Of a stretch of DNA of 64,000 bases, positions 1 to 7,941 are shown piece after piece (position 1 is the first letter of the stretch; each line of letters opens with the position of its first letter). Under the pieces are notes generated by a model that saw only the letters and a list, made by a program, of their open reading frames with translations, had not been told where the DNA came from and ran no database searches. The stretch is taken from positions 1,984,001 through 2,048,000 of the forward strand of contig CP091034.1 in assembly GCA_039725955.1 (NCBI GenBank), written 5' to 3'. The position numbers and the translations under genes were made by a program. Source of the DNA: Sinorhizobium sp. B11 (GTDB lineage Bacteria > Pseudomonadota > Alphaproteobacteria > Rhizobiales > Rhizobiaceae).

Positions 1-15
1 TTCAGGGGGATACGG

Positions 16-1296
16 ATGACTCCGACGCACAAACCGCACACCGAAAACCAGGGTTCTGCCCGCATTGGCATGGGCTTCTTCGAATTCGTGGTGACCATCG
101 CCATCATGACCGCCAGCATTGCCATGGCGATCGACAGCATGCTGCCGGCGTTGCCCAATATCGGCCATTCGCTGGGTGTTACCAGCAACAATGATGCGCA
201 GCTCGTCATCGGCGTCTTCTTCTTGGGCTTCGGCGCATCCCAGATCATATTCGGCAGCCTGTCGGATGCCTTCGGCCGCCGCAACATCCTGCTTGGCGGC
301 CTTGCCTGCTACGTGGTCGGCATGTTTGCCGCTGCGGCCACCGGCAGTTTCGAAATGCTGCTGATCATGCGCTTCGTTCAGGGTATCGGCGGCGCGGCCG
401 TGCGCATCACCACCATGGCGATCGTCCGCGATTGCTTCGGTGGCCGTGAGATGGCCCGCGTCATGTCCTATGTCATGATCGTCTTCATGATCGTGCCGAT
501 CGTCGCCCCCTCTGTCGGCCAGCTCATTATCACCTATGCGCATTGGAACTGGATTTTCATCCTGCTCGGCATCGTCGCGACGATTCTCTTCGTCTGGGCG
601 CTCCTGCGCCTGAAGGAATCGCTGCCGCCGGAAGAGCGCATTCCGCTGTCCGTTGGCGCTGTCGCCGATGGCTTCAGGACGGTTCTCACCAACCGCATCA
701 CCTGCGGCTACATGATCGGGCTCACCATGTTCACCGGCGTCATCAGCGCCTATGTGATCTCGGTTCAGCAGGTCTTCGGCGAGGTTTATGGCCTCGGCGA
801 CTGGCTGCCGATTGCCTTCGCCGCAACGGCAGGCGGCATTGCCGTTGCCAACTTCCTGAACGGCATGCTGGTGCGCACCTTCGGCATGCGCCGCATCTCG
901 CATGCTGCCATGCTGCTTTTCACCATCGTCTCGGCGGTAGGCTTTGTCGCAGCACTTGGCGGCACGCCGTCCTTCGCCTTCTCCTACGCCCTCTTCTCGA
1001 TCCTGCTGATGATGTTTGCCGTCATCGCCACCAATTTCACCGCGATCAGCCTGGAGCCGATGGGCAATCTCGCCGGCACGGCAACGGCTGTCACCGGTTT
1101 CGTGTCGACGACGTTCGGCGCCCTCCTCGGCGGCGGCGTCGGCCAGCTGTTCAACGGCACGGTTCAGCCGCTGTTCGGCGGTTTCGCGCTCTTCGGCGCG
1201 GTCACCGTCGTCATGGTTCTCTGGGCGGAAAAGGGCAAGCTGTTCACCCATCCCGGCGACAGCCCGCAACTCGACCCCGGTGCGGTTCACATGTAA
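16..1296 (+). CDS. Bcr/CflA-family MFS multidrug efflux transporter
   Basis: 426-residue inner-membrane protein with about twelve hydrophobic segments. The first follows a short polar N-terminus. An MFS motif A (GSLSDAFGRR) lies near residues 77-86, in the loop after the second helix, as in drug:proton antiporters. Length and the opening MPALPNIGHSLGV-like stretch fit the Bcr/CflA branch, which exports compounds such as bicyclomycin, chloramphenicol or sulfonamides; the substrate here is unknown. The start at 16 has a GGGGG stretch a few bases upstream. The gene stands alone: the next gene, hisC, is 132 bases downstream beyond a repeat element. No regulator is visible within the window. Confidence 0.9.
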   Translation: MTPTHKPHTENQGSARIGMGFFEFVVTIAIMTASIAMAIDSMLPALPNIGHSLGVTSNNDAQLVIGVFFLGFGASQIIFGSLSDAFGRRNILLGGLACYVVGMFAAAATGSFEMLLIMRFVQGIGGAAVRITTMAIVRDCFGGREMARVMSYVMIVFMIVPIVAPSVGQLIITYAHWNWIFILLGIVATILFVWALLRLKESLPPEERIPLSVGAVADGFRTVLTNRITCGYMIGLTMFTGVISAYVISVQQVFGEVYGLGDWLPIAFAATAGGIAVANFLNGMLVRTFGMRRISHAAMLLFTIVSAVGFVAALGGTPSFAFSYALFSILLMMFAVIATNFTAISLEPMGNLAGTATAVTGFVSTTFGALLGGGVGQLFNGTVQPLFGGFALFGAVTVVMVLWAEKGKLFTHPGDSPQLDPGAVHM

Positions 1297-1309
1297 TGCT
1301 GCTTGAGGC

Positions 1310-1413
1310 CTAAAGCGTGCAGCGATCATTCAGCTTCGCTTGCCACGTTTTAGGCTTTTGTTTTCGCAGTCGCTCTCGCAAGGCCGCTGCACGTTTATGC
1401 GCGACATGTCTTT
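1310..1413. repeat. Intergenic palindromic repeat, family A, copy 1
   Basis: About 104 bases between the MFS gene and hisC. It aligns base for base, with scattered mismatches, to 38265-38372. It begins CTAAAGCGTG and has the imperfect complement CACGTTTTAG about 25 bases later, so it can fold. A second block, GTCGCTCTCGCAA to GCGCGACATG, forms another partial stem. Such short two-stem intergenic elements are common in rhizobial genomes. It ends about 15 bases before the hisC start and may be in the hisC leader. Confidence 0.75.
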
Positions 1414-1428
1414 GACCGGAAGTACACG

Positions 1429-2487
1429 ATGAGCCGTTTCTGGAGTCCCCTTGTTCAATCCCTGACACCTTACGTGGCGGGCGAACAGCCTGTCATTGAG
1501 GGGCTGGTGAAGCTCAACACCAATGAGAACCCTTACGGCCCGTCGCCGCGTGCCTTGGCGGCAATCTCGCAAGCCGTCAACGACACGCTGCGGCTCTATC
1601 CCGAGCCGACCGGCCTGAAACTGCGCCAGGCGATTGCCTCGAGCCATGATCTCGATCCCGGCGAAGTCTTTGTCGGCAATGGCTCGGACGAGGTTCTGGC
1701 CCATACGTTTCAGGCGCTCCTGAAGCACGACCTGCCCCTGCTCTATCCCGATATCACCTACAGCTTTTACCCGACTTATTGCGGTCTCTACGGCATCGAT
1801 TTCCGCGAGATCCCGCTGGACGAGAAGATGCAGGTGCGCATCGAGGACTACCGCCAGCCCTGCGGCGCGATCATCCTGCCGAACCCGAATGCGCCGACCG
1901 GCTCGGCGTTGCCGCTTGCGGCGATTGAGGCGCTGGTACAGGAACATCCGGATCAGGTCGTCGTCATTGATGAAGCCTATGTGGATTTCGGCGGCCAGAG
2001 TGCCATTCCGCTTGTGCGGAAATATCCGAACCTGCTCGTCATCCAGACCTTCTCCAAATCGCGCGGCCTTGCCGGCCTGCGCGTCGGTTTCGCCGTCGGC
2101 CAGCGGCCGCTGATCGATGCGCTGGAACGGGTCAAGGACAGCTTCAATTCCTATCCGCTGGACAGGCTGACTCAGGCCGGTGCCGTGGCCTCCTGGGAGG
2201 ATCAGGACTGGTTCGAGAAACATTGCGCGCTGATCGTCGCTAGCCGCGAGCGGTTGACCGCGGCCCTCGGCGAACTCGGCTTCGAGGTTCTGCCCTCCTC
2301 CGCCAATTTCGTCTTCGTTCGCCACAGCACCCGCGGCGGCGCCGAACTGGCTGCGGAGCTGCGCAAGCGTGCGGTGCTGGTCAGGAATTTCCGGGGGCAG
2401 CGCATCCAGGATTTCCTGCGCATCACCATCGGCACCGATGCCGAATGCGACACGCTCCTTGACGCATTGAAACAGATACTGGCCTGA
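1429..2487 (+). CDS. hisC: Histidinol-phosphate aminotransferase
   Basis: 352 residues, the usual length for HisC, a PLP-dependent fold-type I aminotransferase that converts imidazole-acetol phosphate plus glutamate to L-histidinol phosphate. Visible motifs: KLNTNENPYGPSP near the N-terminus, NPNAPTG for substrate and cofactor binding, the aspartate region VVIDEAYVDF, and TFSKSRGLAGLRVG in which Lys210 would form the Schiff base. Arg in FLRITIGT near the C-terminus fits the substrate carboxylate/phosphate clamp. It is not next to other his genes, which is normal for rhizobia; a broad-specificity aromatic aminotransferase of the same family is the main alternative. Its stop codon lies inside a 28-bp palindrome. 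Confidence 0.93.
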   Translation: MSRFWSPLVQSLTPYVAGEQPVIEGLVKLNTNENPYGPSPRALAAISQAVNDTLRLYPEPTGLKLRQAIASSHDLDPGEVFVGNGSDEVLAHTFQALLKHDLPLLYPDITYSFYPTYCGLYGIDFREIPLDEKMQVRIEDYRQPCGAIILPNPNAPTGSALPLAAIEALVQEHPDQVVVIDEAYVDFGGQSAIPLVRKYPNLLVIQTFSKSRGLAGLRVGFAVGQRPLIDALERVKDSFNSYPLDRLTQAGAVASWEDQDWFEKHCALIVASRERLTAALGELGFEVLPSSANFVFVRHSTRGGAELAAELRKRAVLVRNFRGQRIQDFLRITIGTDAECDTLLDALKQILA

Positions 2488-2505
2488 GTTCGAACTCAGG
2501 CCAGT
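2478..2505. terminator. Perfect 28-bp palindrome between convergent hisC and inositol-monophosphatase gene
   Basis: ACTGGCCTGAGTT, CG, AACTCAGGCCAGT: two 13-base arms with a 2-base centre. It overlaps the last codons and stop of hisC and ends 6 bases from the stop of the opposing gene at 2512. There is no clear U-tract, so it may act as a bidirectional hairpin barrier rather than a classical terminator. Confidence 0.6.
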
Positions 2506-2511
2506 TCAGGC

Positions 2512-3336
2512 TTAGACGGTCACGATCTCGCGGCGGAAGATTTCCCAGCTCTCCTTGTCCGGCGTAATCAGCAACCCGCCGGTCACATGATGCGGCAGAT
2601 AGGCCGAACCGTCGAAGCGGGCGGCATAGGCGCCGGCTTCCTGGCAGATCAGCGTGCCCGCCAGGTGATCCCAGGGCATCAGCTTGTTGTACATCAGGTA
2701 ATGCACATGCCCGCCGGCAAAGGTGCGGTATTCATGTGCCGCGCAGCGGTAGTTGGTGAGGAAGCGAACCTTGGCGAGATTGCCAAGGATTTCGGCGCGC
2801 TTTTCCTGCGGCAGATAGCCGGTGGAAGCCATGCCGACCATCTGGTCGAGCGCGACAGGTTCTGCCACTCGCAGCCGCTGCGCCTCGCCATCCGGCCGGC
2901 GCAGCCAGGCGCCGCCGCCCTTCTCAGCCATAACCCAGTCGTCGCCCATCGGATCATAGATGATGCCGGCAACCGTCTCGCCCTTGGAGACGACCGATGC
3001 CATGACGCCGAACGCTGGAATCCCGGAAGCAAAGTTGAAGGTGCCGTCGACGGGATCGACGACGATGGCGAGATCGGCACCTTCGAGCTTGTCCAGAAGC
3101 GCTTCGTCAGCGGCAACCGATTCCTCACCGATGAACAATGCCTCCGGCCAGAGGCGCGCGGCCTCGGCTTTCATCATCCTTTCGGCCTGCTCATCGGCCT
3201 CGGTCACGAGGTCGGTCGCTTCCGTCTTGGCGCGCACATCGCTGCTGCCCAGTCGGCGAAAGCGCGGCAGGATCTCGGCTTTCGCTGCCTGCCGCAGGAG
3301 ATCGGCAAGCTTCATCGTATCTATGGCAGTCGTCAT
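2512..3336 (-). CDS. Inositol monophosphatase family protein (paralogue 2)
   Basis: 274 residues of the Mg-dependent, Li-sensitive FIG phosphatase superfamily (inositol monophosphatase, CysQ, histidinol-phosphatase types). Metal-binding motifs are present: GEES near residue 71, DPVDGTFNFASG near 97-108, and PWDHLAGTLICQEAGA near 222-237. The start at 3336 is 16 bases behind the stop of a close paralogue (3353-4183), so the two are co-transcribed. The substrate cannot be read from sequence. The DPVDGTFNF motif, in place of the more common DPIDGTTNF, is shared by both copies. A histidinol-phosphatase role is conceivable given the convergent hisC, but this is only inference. Confidence 0.88.
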   Translation of the reverse strand: MTTAIDTMKLADLLRQAAKAEILPRFRRLGSSDVRAKTEATDLVTEADEQAERMMKAEAARLWPEALFIGEESVAADEALLDKLEGADLAIVVDPVDGTFNFASGIPAFGVMASVVSKGETVAGIIYDPMGDDWVMAEKGGGAWLRRPDGEAQRLRVAEPVALDQMVGMASTGYLPQEKRAEILGNLAKVRFLTNYRCAAHEYRTFAGGHVHYLMYNKLMPWDHLAGTLICQEAGAYAARFDGSAYLPHHVTGGLLITPDKESWEIFRREIVTV

Positions 3337-3352
3337 GGCGGTTCCTTTCGGT

Positions 3353-4183
3353 TTATCGGTAGCCGACGATCTCGTTTCGGATCATCTGCCAGCTTTCCTT
3401 ATCGGGAGCAGAGATGATGCCGCCGGAAATCTCGCCGGGCCTGTAGGGCGTTCCGTCGAATTTGGCGGTATGGCCGCCGGCTTCCTGATGGGTCAGCACG
3501 CCGGCCAGATGATCCCAGGGCATCAGCTTGGGGTGGCCGATGAAATGCAGCTTGCCCGAGGACACCATCCAATATTCGTAAGCCGAGCAATTGAACGCGA
3601 AGGTCATCTTAACCTTCGCCATATTGCCGGCAACGCGCGAACGATCCGGCTCTGCCATATGGCTGCAGGCCATGGCGCCGATCATGAGGCCCAGTTCCAG
3701 AGGTTCCGCGACCTTGAGGCGGACGGGCTCGCAATTGCGTCTCTGCTGGAAGGCGCCGGCGCCCTTGAGGGAAACGACCGTGTCGCCGAGCACCGGATCG
3801 TGAATGATGCCGGCAACCGTTTCTCCCCTTACCGTCACGGCAAGGATCGTACCGAAAACCGGCATGCCGGCCGCAAAATTGAACGTGCCGTCGACGGGAT
3901 CGATGACGAAGGCAAGGTCGGCATCGGCAAGCGCCGGCACGACCGAGCGATCCGCCTCATAGGCTTCCTCGCCGACAATGAGTGCCGAGGGAAAACGCTC
4001 GCGGATTGCTGCCGTAAGGTAAGCTTCGGAGCGCAGGTCGGCTTGCGTTACGAGATCGACGGAAGACGTCTTTTCGGAAACATTGGCCGCAGCCGCATTG
4101 CGGAAGCGCGGCATGATCTCTTCTTCGGCGACATGCCTGAGGCAATCACCGAGGAACTCTATGTCTTTGTCTGAGAAAATCAT
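3353..4183 (-). CDS. Inositol monophosphatase family protein (paralogue 1)
   Basis: 276 residues, clearly homologous to its downstream neighbour along the whole length: GEEAYEAD, DPVDGTFNFAAG and PWDHLAGVLTHQEAGG are the corresponding metal-site motifs. The two genes look like a tandem duplication that has since diverged, since their DNA is no longer near identical. It belongs to the Mg-dependent sugar-phosphate phosphatase superfamily; the substrate is unknown. The ATG at 4183 is 44 bases from the stop of ttcA, so it probably sits in the glsA-ttcA transcription unit. Confidence 0.88.
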   Translation of the reverse strand: MIFSDKDIEFLGDCLRHVAEEEIMPRFRNAAAANVSEKTSSVDLVTQADLRSEAYLTAAIRERFPSALIVGEEAYEADRSVVPALADADLAFVIDPVDGTFNFAAGMPVFGTILAVTVRGETVAGIIHDPVLGDTVVSLKGAGAFQQRRNCEPVRLKVAEPLELGLMIGAMACSHMAEPDRSRVAGNMAKVKMTFAFNCSAYEYWMVSSGKLHFIGHPKLMPWDHLAGVLTHQEAGGHTAKFDGTPYRPGEISGGIISAPDKESWQMIRNEIVGYR

Positions 4184-4227
4184 TTTGGACTCGTTGCATG
4201 GAACTGCTGAGGCTCATAGCAAGTCCA

Positions 4228-5094
4228 TTATGACGTTTGGGTGACGGCCAGCGCAGAAAAGTCGAAAAGTTTCGGATCGAGCAGGTGTGACGGGTTCACG
4301 TGCGCGAGCGCACGCAGCATCGTGTCCTTGCGGCCGGGCATGCGGCGCTCGATATCGGCGAGCATATCCTTCATCGCATTGCGCTGGAGACCATCCTGAG
4401 AGCCGCAGAGATCGCAGGGAATGATCGGAAACTGCATGGCAGCGGCAAACTTGGCCATGTCGTCCTCGGCGCAATAGGCGAGCGGCCTGAGCACCATCAG
4501 ATTGCCTTCGTCGTTCAGAAGCTTCGCCGGCATCGCGGCCATCCGTCCACCGTGGAAGAAATTCATGAAAAAGGTTTCGAGAATGTCTTCCCGATGATGG
4601 CCGAGCACCAGCGCGTCGCAGCCTTCTTCCTTGGCAATCCGGTAGAGGTTCCCGCGGCGCAGGCGCGAGCAGAGCGAACAGTAGGTCGCTCCCTCCGGTA
4701 CCTTCTCCTTCACGATCGAATAGGTGTCGCGATATTCGATGCGATGTTTGACGCCGATCTTTGAAAGGTATTCCGGCAGCACATGTTTCGGGAAATTCGG
4801 CTGGCCCTGATCGAGGTTGCAGGCGATCAGCTCCACCGGCAGCAGACCACGCCATTGCAGGTCGAGCAGCAGCGCCAGCAGGCCATAGGAATCCTTGCCG
4901 CCGGATATGCCGATCAGCCAGCGTTTCTGGCCCTTCAGCATGTCGAAATCATCGAAGGCCTGGCGCACCTGCCGCAGCAGGCGCTTGCGCAGCTTGTTGA
5001 AGGAGACCGAGTGGGGCGCGTCGGCAAACAGCGTATGGCCGATGCCGGCTTCAGCCGCTTCCAGATCGTCGGCAATATTGGCTGCGATATTCAT
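4228..5094 (-). CDS. ttcA: tRNA 2-thiocytidine(32) synthetase TtcA
   Basis: 288 residues. It adds sulfur to C32 in the anticodon loop of certain tRNAs, using ATP and an iron-sulfur cluster. The PP-loop SGGKDS is at residues 64-69. The two TtcA cysteine pairs are present: YCSLCSRLRRG in the middle and PCDLCGSQDGLQR towards the C-terminus. HREDILETFFMN is also typical of the family. It lies 59 bases downstream of glsA and 44 bases upstream of the inositol-phosphatase pair, all on the minus strand. Length and motifs make the call secure. Confidence 0.95.
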   Translation of the reverse strand: MNIAANIADDLEAAEAGIGHTLFADAPHSVSFNKLRKRLLRQVRQAFDDFDMLKGQKRWLIGISGGKDSYGLLALLLDLQWRGLLPVELIACNLDQGQPNFPKHVLPEYLSKIGVKHRIEYRDTYSIVKEKVPEGATYCSLCSRLRRGNLYRIAKEEGCDALVLGHHREDILETFFMNFFHGGRMAAMPAKLLNDEGNLMVLRPLAYCAEDDMAKFAAAMQFPIIPCDLCGSQDGLQRNAMKDMLADIERRMPGRKDTMLRALAHVNPSHLLDPKLFDFSALAVTQTS

Positions 5095-5153
5095 CTTGCT
5101 ACCTGTCTGATGTGCCTGCCCTGCTTAGCAGAAAGCCGCCGGCCAACACAGCC

Positions 5154-6083
5154 TCAATCGCCGAAAACGGACCAGCCCGTACGCGCCGCCAGCATCTCCA
5201 GCGCCACGGCGCCAAGCTGCGAATTGCCGACCTTGTTAAGCCCCGGCGACCAGACCGCGATCGAGGCGATACCGGGCGCCACCGCAAAGATGCCGCCGCC
5301 GACCCCGCTCTTGCCCGGCAGGCCGACATGATAGGCGAAGTCGCCCGATCCGTCGTAATGGCCGCAGGTCAGCATCAGCGCATTGATGCGCCGCGCCCGC
5401 TTCGGCGACACGACCGAATGGCCGGTCAGCGGATTGCCGCCGCGTGCCGCAAGGAACATGCCGGCGCGGGCCAGCTGCTCGCAGGTCATCGAGAGCGCAC
5501 ACTGGTGGAAATAGACGCCGAGCACATGATCGACGGGGTGATCGAGATTGCGGTAGGAGCGCATGAAATTGGCGAGCGCGAAATTACGATAGCCGGTCGC
5601 CGTCTCCGAGCGTGCCACCTTGTCGTCGATGGTGATGGATTCGTCGTCGGCGAGGTAACGCACGAAGCGCAGCAACTCGCCGATCGCCTCGCGCGGCGCA
5701 TGGCCGGCCATGACGACATCGCTGACGGCGATCGCGCCGGCATTGATGAAGGGATTGCGCGGGATGCCGTGCTCATGCTCGAGCTGGACGATGGAATTGA
5801 AGGCTGAGCCCGAAGGCTCGCGGCCGACCCGTTTCCACAGCCCCTCGCCCACCTTGCCGAGCGCCAGCGTCAGCATGAAGACCTTGGAAATGCTCTGGAT
5901 GGAAAAGGCGACATCGGCATGGCCGACGCTGTAGACCTTGCCGTCGACGGTGATGATCGACATGCCGAACTGGTTCGGATCGACCTTGGCAAGTTCGGGA
6001 ATATAATCCGCGACCTTGCCCTCGCCGATACGGGGCGTCAGCTCCTTGTAGATGCTGTCGAGGACTGCCTGCAAATCCACCAT
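5154..6083 (-). CDS. glsA: Glutaminase A
   Basis: 309 residues. A serine-dependent beta-lactamase-fold glutaminase that hydrolyses L-glutamine to glutamate and ammonia. FSIQSISKVFML carries the catalytic Ser-x-x-Lys. NPFINAGAIA and CGHYDGSGDFAYHVGLPGKSGVGGG are further family signatures. The open frame extends 360 bases upstream, but that part is antisense to rpsD and has no family similarity. The ATG at 6083 follows GGAGGG at good spacing and gives the normal length. It follows the rpsD terminator, so it needs its own promoter or read-through. Confidence 0.94.
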   Translation of the reverse strand: MVDLQAVLDSIYKELTPRIGEGKVADYIPELAKVDPNQFGMSIITVDGKVYSVGHADVAFSIQSISKVFMLTLALGKVGEGLWKRVGREPSGSAFNSIVQLEHEHGIPRNPFINAGAIAVSDVVMAGHAPREAIGELLRFVRYLADDESITIDDKVARSETATGYRNFALANFMRSYRNLDHPVDHVLGVYFHQCALSMTCEQLARAGMFLAARGGNPLTGHSVVSPKRARRINALMLTCGHYDGSGDFAYHVGLPGKSGVGGGIFAVAPGIASIAVWSPGLNKVGNSQLGAVALEMLAARTGWSVFGD

Positions 6084-6100
6084 CTTCCCTCCGGATACGA

Positions 6101-6126
6101 AAAAGCCGCCCCGAGAGGCGGCTTTT
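6101..6126 (-). terminator. rpsD transcription terminator
   Basis: AAAAGCCGCC, loop CCGAGA, GGCGGCTTTT: a perfect 10-bp stem. On the minus strand it ends in a short T run, 28 bases after the rpsD stop. It sits between the rpsD stop and the glsA ribosome binding site, so some read-through may feed glsA. Confidence 0.85.
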
Positions 6127-6153
6127 CCAGAATGCGAAAACGCCTCTCGCTGA

Positions 6154-6771
6154 TTAGCGAGAATAGAATTCGACGACCAGATGCGGTTCCATGACAACCG
6201 GGTACGGAACGTCGGCAAGCGTCGGAACGCGTGCGAAAGTGGCAACCATCTTGTTGTGGTCGACTTCGACGTAGTCAGGAACGTCGCGCTCTGCGAGCGA
6301 AACCGATTCCAGAACCGTAACGAGCTGCTTGGAGCGCTCACGAACTTCGATGACGTCGCCGACCTTGCAACGGTAAGAACCGATGTTGACGCGGACGCCG
6401 TTGACCGTAACGTGGCCATGGTTGACGAACTGACGGGCAGCAAAGACCGTCGGAACGAACTTGGCGCGGTAGACGATCGCGTCGAGGCGGGACTCCAGAA
6501 GACCGATCAGGTTTTCCGAGGTGTCGCCCTTGCGGCGGTCAGCTTCAGCGAAGATCGCGCGGAACTGCTTCTCGCGCAGGTCACCGTAGTAACCCTTCAG
6601 CTTCTGCTTGGCGCGCAGCTGCACGCCGAAGTCGGAAAGCTTGCCCTTGCGGCGCTGGCCGTGCTGGCCCGGGCCGTATTCGCGGCGGTTCACCGGGGAC
6701 TTCGGACGGCCCCAGATGTTTTCGCCCATACGGCGGTCGATCTTGTACTTGGACGATTCGCGCTTGCTCAT
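6154..6771 (-). CDS. rpsD: 30S ribosomal protein S4
   Basis: 205 residues, the standard length of alphaproteobacterial S4, a primary 16S rRNA binder that starts 30S body assembly. It starts MSKRESSKYKIDRRMGENIW; GRPKSPVNRREYGPGQHGQRRK and the S4 RNA-binding domain (ESRLDAIVYRAKFVPT through FVNHGHVTVNG) follow. The open frame runs 34 codons further upstream, but the ATG at 6771 has GGAAA about 6 bases before it and fits the family. It is monocistronic by its terminator and lies apart from the S10/alpha operons, as in other rhizobia. Confidence 0.97.
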   Translation of the reverse strand: MSKRESSKYKIDRRMGENIWGRPKSPVNRREYGPGQHGQRRKGKLSDFGVQLRAKQKLKGYYGDLREKQFRAIFAEADRRKGDTSENLIGLLESRLDAIVYRAKFVPTVFAARQFVNHGHVTVNGVRVNIGSYRCKVGDVIEVRERSKQLVTVLESVSLAERDVPDYVEVDHNKMVATFARVPTLADVPYPVVMEPHLVVEFYSR

Positions 6772-6969
6772 CGTATTTCCTTTCAAAGTGTTAGGACGGT
6801 TTGTTGCCAAACCGCACGAAGGAAACACGCCCTCCTTTGATCCCGTTTCCGGGAGCCGACAGGATCTTTCCATTACGCGAACGGATCTGATCCACGGGAC
6901 ATGTCAAATGAAACACCGGACATTGCTGCCCGGTGCTGGCGCGGTCTTTAGGGATAAGTCACAGGATTG

Positions 6970-7503
6970 TCAAACAGAATCTGCCACGGCGAGGCCGTTA
7001 TCGCCGGTTCGCTCAAGGGAACCTGCGAGCTTGCGCAGCAGAGCGGCAAGCGCGCGGCGCTCGCTTTCCTCAAGCCCGCCGAGATGGGCGAGTTCCCGCT
7101 TCATATCTTCGCGGAAGGCGGCTTCTGCGCGTTCGATGCCCTCATCGGTCAGCGCCACCTCGAAGCTGCGCTTGTCCTGGGCAGAGCGCTCCCGCCGGAT
7201 CAGCCCCGATTTCTCCAGCCTGTCCAGCCGATGCGTCAGCCCGCCCGACGAGATCAGCAGAAGGCTGTAGAGCTCGGTCGGCGTCATCCTGTAGGGCGGC
7301 CCTGCCCTGCGAATCGTCGCAATCACGTCGAACTCGCCCCGGTCGAGATCGAATTCGGCGAATGTCGCCTCGATGGAGGGCCGCACCAGATTGGAGAGCC
7401 GGTAGATGCGCCCGAGGATGCTCATGGGCGTCGTGTCGAGATCGGGCAACTCCTTTGCCCAGAGGGTGCGTAGGCGATCGACGTGATCTTCCGTTTCCAT
7501 CAT
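6970..7503 (-). CDS. MarR-family transcriptional regulator
   Basis: 177 residues with a winged helix-turn-helix in the middle: the EFDVIATIRRAGPPYRMTPTEL segment leads into LLLISSGGLTHRLDRLEKSGLI (recognition helix) and RRERSAQDKRSFEVALTDEG (wing). Two adjacent ATGs at 7503 and 7500 are possible starts; GGAG lies just upstream of the first. It is divergent from a cupin gene. The 99-base gap contains two 18-bp dyads that are probably its operators, which predicts autoregulation and control of the cupin gene. The effector ligand is not evident. Confidence 0.92.
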   Translation of the reverse strand: MMETEDHVDRLRTLWAKELPDLDTTPMSILGRIYRLSNLVRPSIEATFAEFDLDRGEFDVIATIRRAGPPYRMTPTELYSLLLISSGGLTHRLDRLEKSGLIRRERSAQDKRSFEVALTDEGIERAEAAFREDMKRELAHLGGLEESERRALAALLRKLAGSLERTGDNGLAVADSV

Positions 7504-7513
7504 GGCTCCAAAC

Positions 7514-7531
7514 TATCTTGACGAGAAGATA
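7514..7531. promoter_or_regulatory. MarR operator, imperfect site
   Basis: TATCTTGACGAGAAGATA, an 18-bp dyad differing at the centre from the perfect copy 30 bases away. It is 11 bases upstream of the MarR start. Two equal-length sites about three helical turns apart suggest two dimers bound to the same DNA face. Confidence 0.8.
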
Positions 7532-7543
7532 AATTGGGTGAAG

Positions 7544-7561
7544 TATCTTCTCGAGAAGATA
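7544..7561. promoter_or_regulatory. MarR operator, perfect palindrome
   Basis: TATCTTCTCGAGAAGATA is a perfect 18-bp palindrome, 42 bases upstream of the cupin start. MarR proteins bind 16-20-bp dyads of this kind, and TATCTT/AAGATA ends are common for the family. Binding here should block the cupin promoter and probably the divergent MarR promoter. Confidence 0.85.
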
Positions 7562-7602
7562 AATTCATAGCGAAGTCCGTAGCGTGATCCAAGGAGGAAA
7601 TC

Positions 7603-7938
7603 ATGTTCCATGTCATACCGCGTGAAATCCAGCAGCAATTCGCCAACCGGACCATTCGCTTCGAGGGCCGGGATTTCGGCGCCCCGGTCTCGATCTTCCT
7701 GATCGACAACGAGCCTGGCCAGGGCCCGGACCTGCATGTTCATCCCTATACGGAAATGTGGATCGTGCGCTCCGGCAAGGCGCGTTTCACCGTTGGCGAA
7801 GAGACGCTGGAGCCCAATCCCGGCGATATAGTCATCGTGAATGCGGAGACGCCCCACTGCTTCAAGAATGTGGGAACGACGCGGCTGGAGCTCACCTGCA
7901 TCCATGCCAGCCCCGAGATCATCCAGAGCTGGGTCTGA
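7603..7938 (+). CDS. Small single-domain cupin protein
   Basis: 111 residues forming one cupin beta-barrel. The first cupin motif is visible as DLHVHPYTEMWIVRSGKARFTVG (metal ligands His, His, Glu), and the second as NPGDIVIVNAETPHCFKN. The fold binds a metal and serves as dioxygenase, isomerase or sensor; the substrate cannot be read. A strong AAGGAGG at 7591-7597 precedes the ATG, so expression is likely to be high when the MarR repressor leaves. It converges with the HerA-like gene with only three bases between stops. Confidence 0.88.
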   Translation: MFHVIPREIQQQFANRTIRFEGRDFGAPVSIFLIDNEPGQGPDLHVHPYTEMWIVRSGKARFTVGEETLEPNPGDIVIVNAETPHCFKNVGTTRLELTCIHASPEIIQSWV

Positions 7939-7941
7939 TGC

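Noticed and set aside
1330..2325. 331-codon open frame opposite hisC
   Set aside because: hisC carries the PLP lysine and all family blocks; the antisense frame shows none and runs into the repeat element.
5154..6443. Longer glsA frame starting at 6443
   Set aside because: The extra 120 codons are antisense to rpsD and cross its terminator; the ATG at 6083 has a clear GGAGGG and gives normal length.
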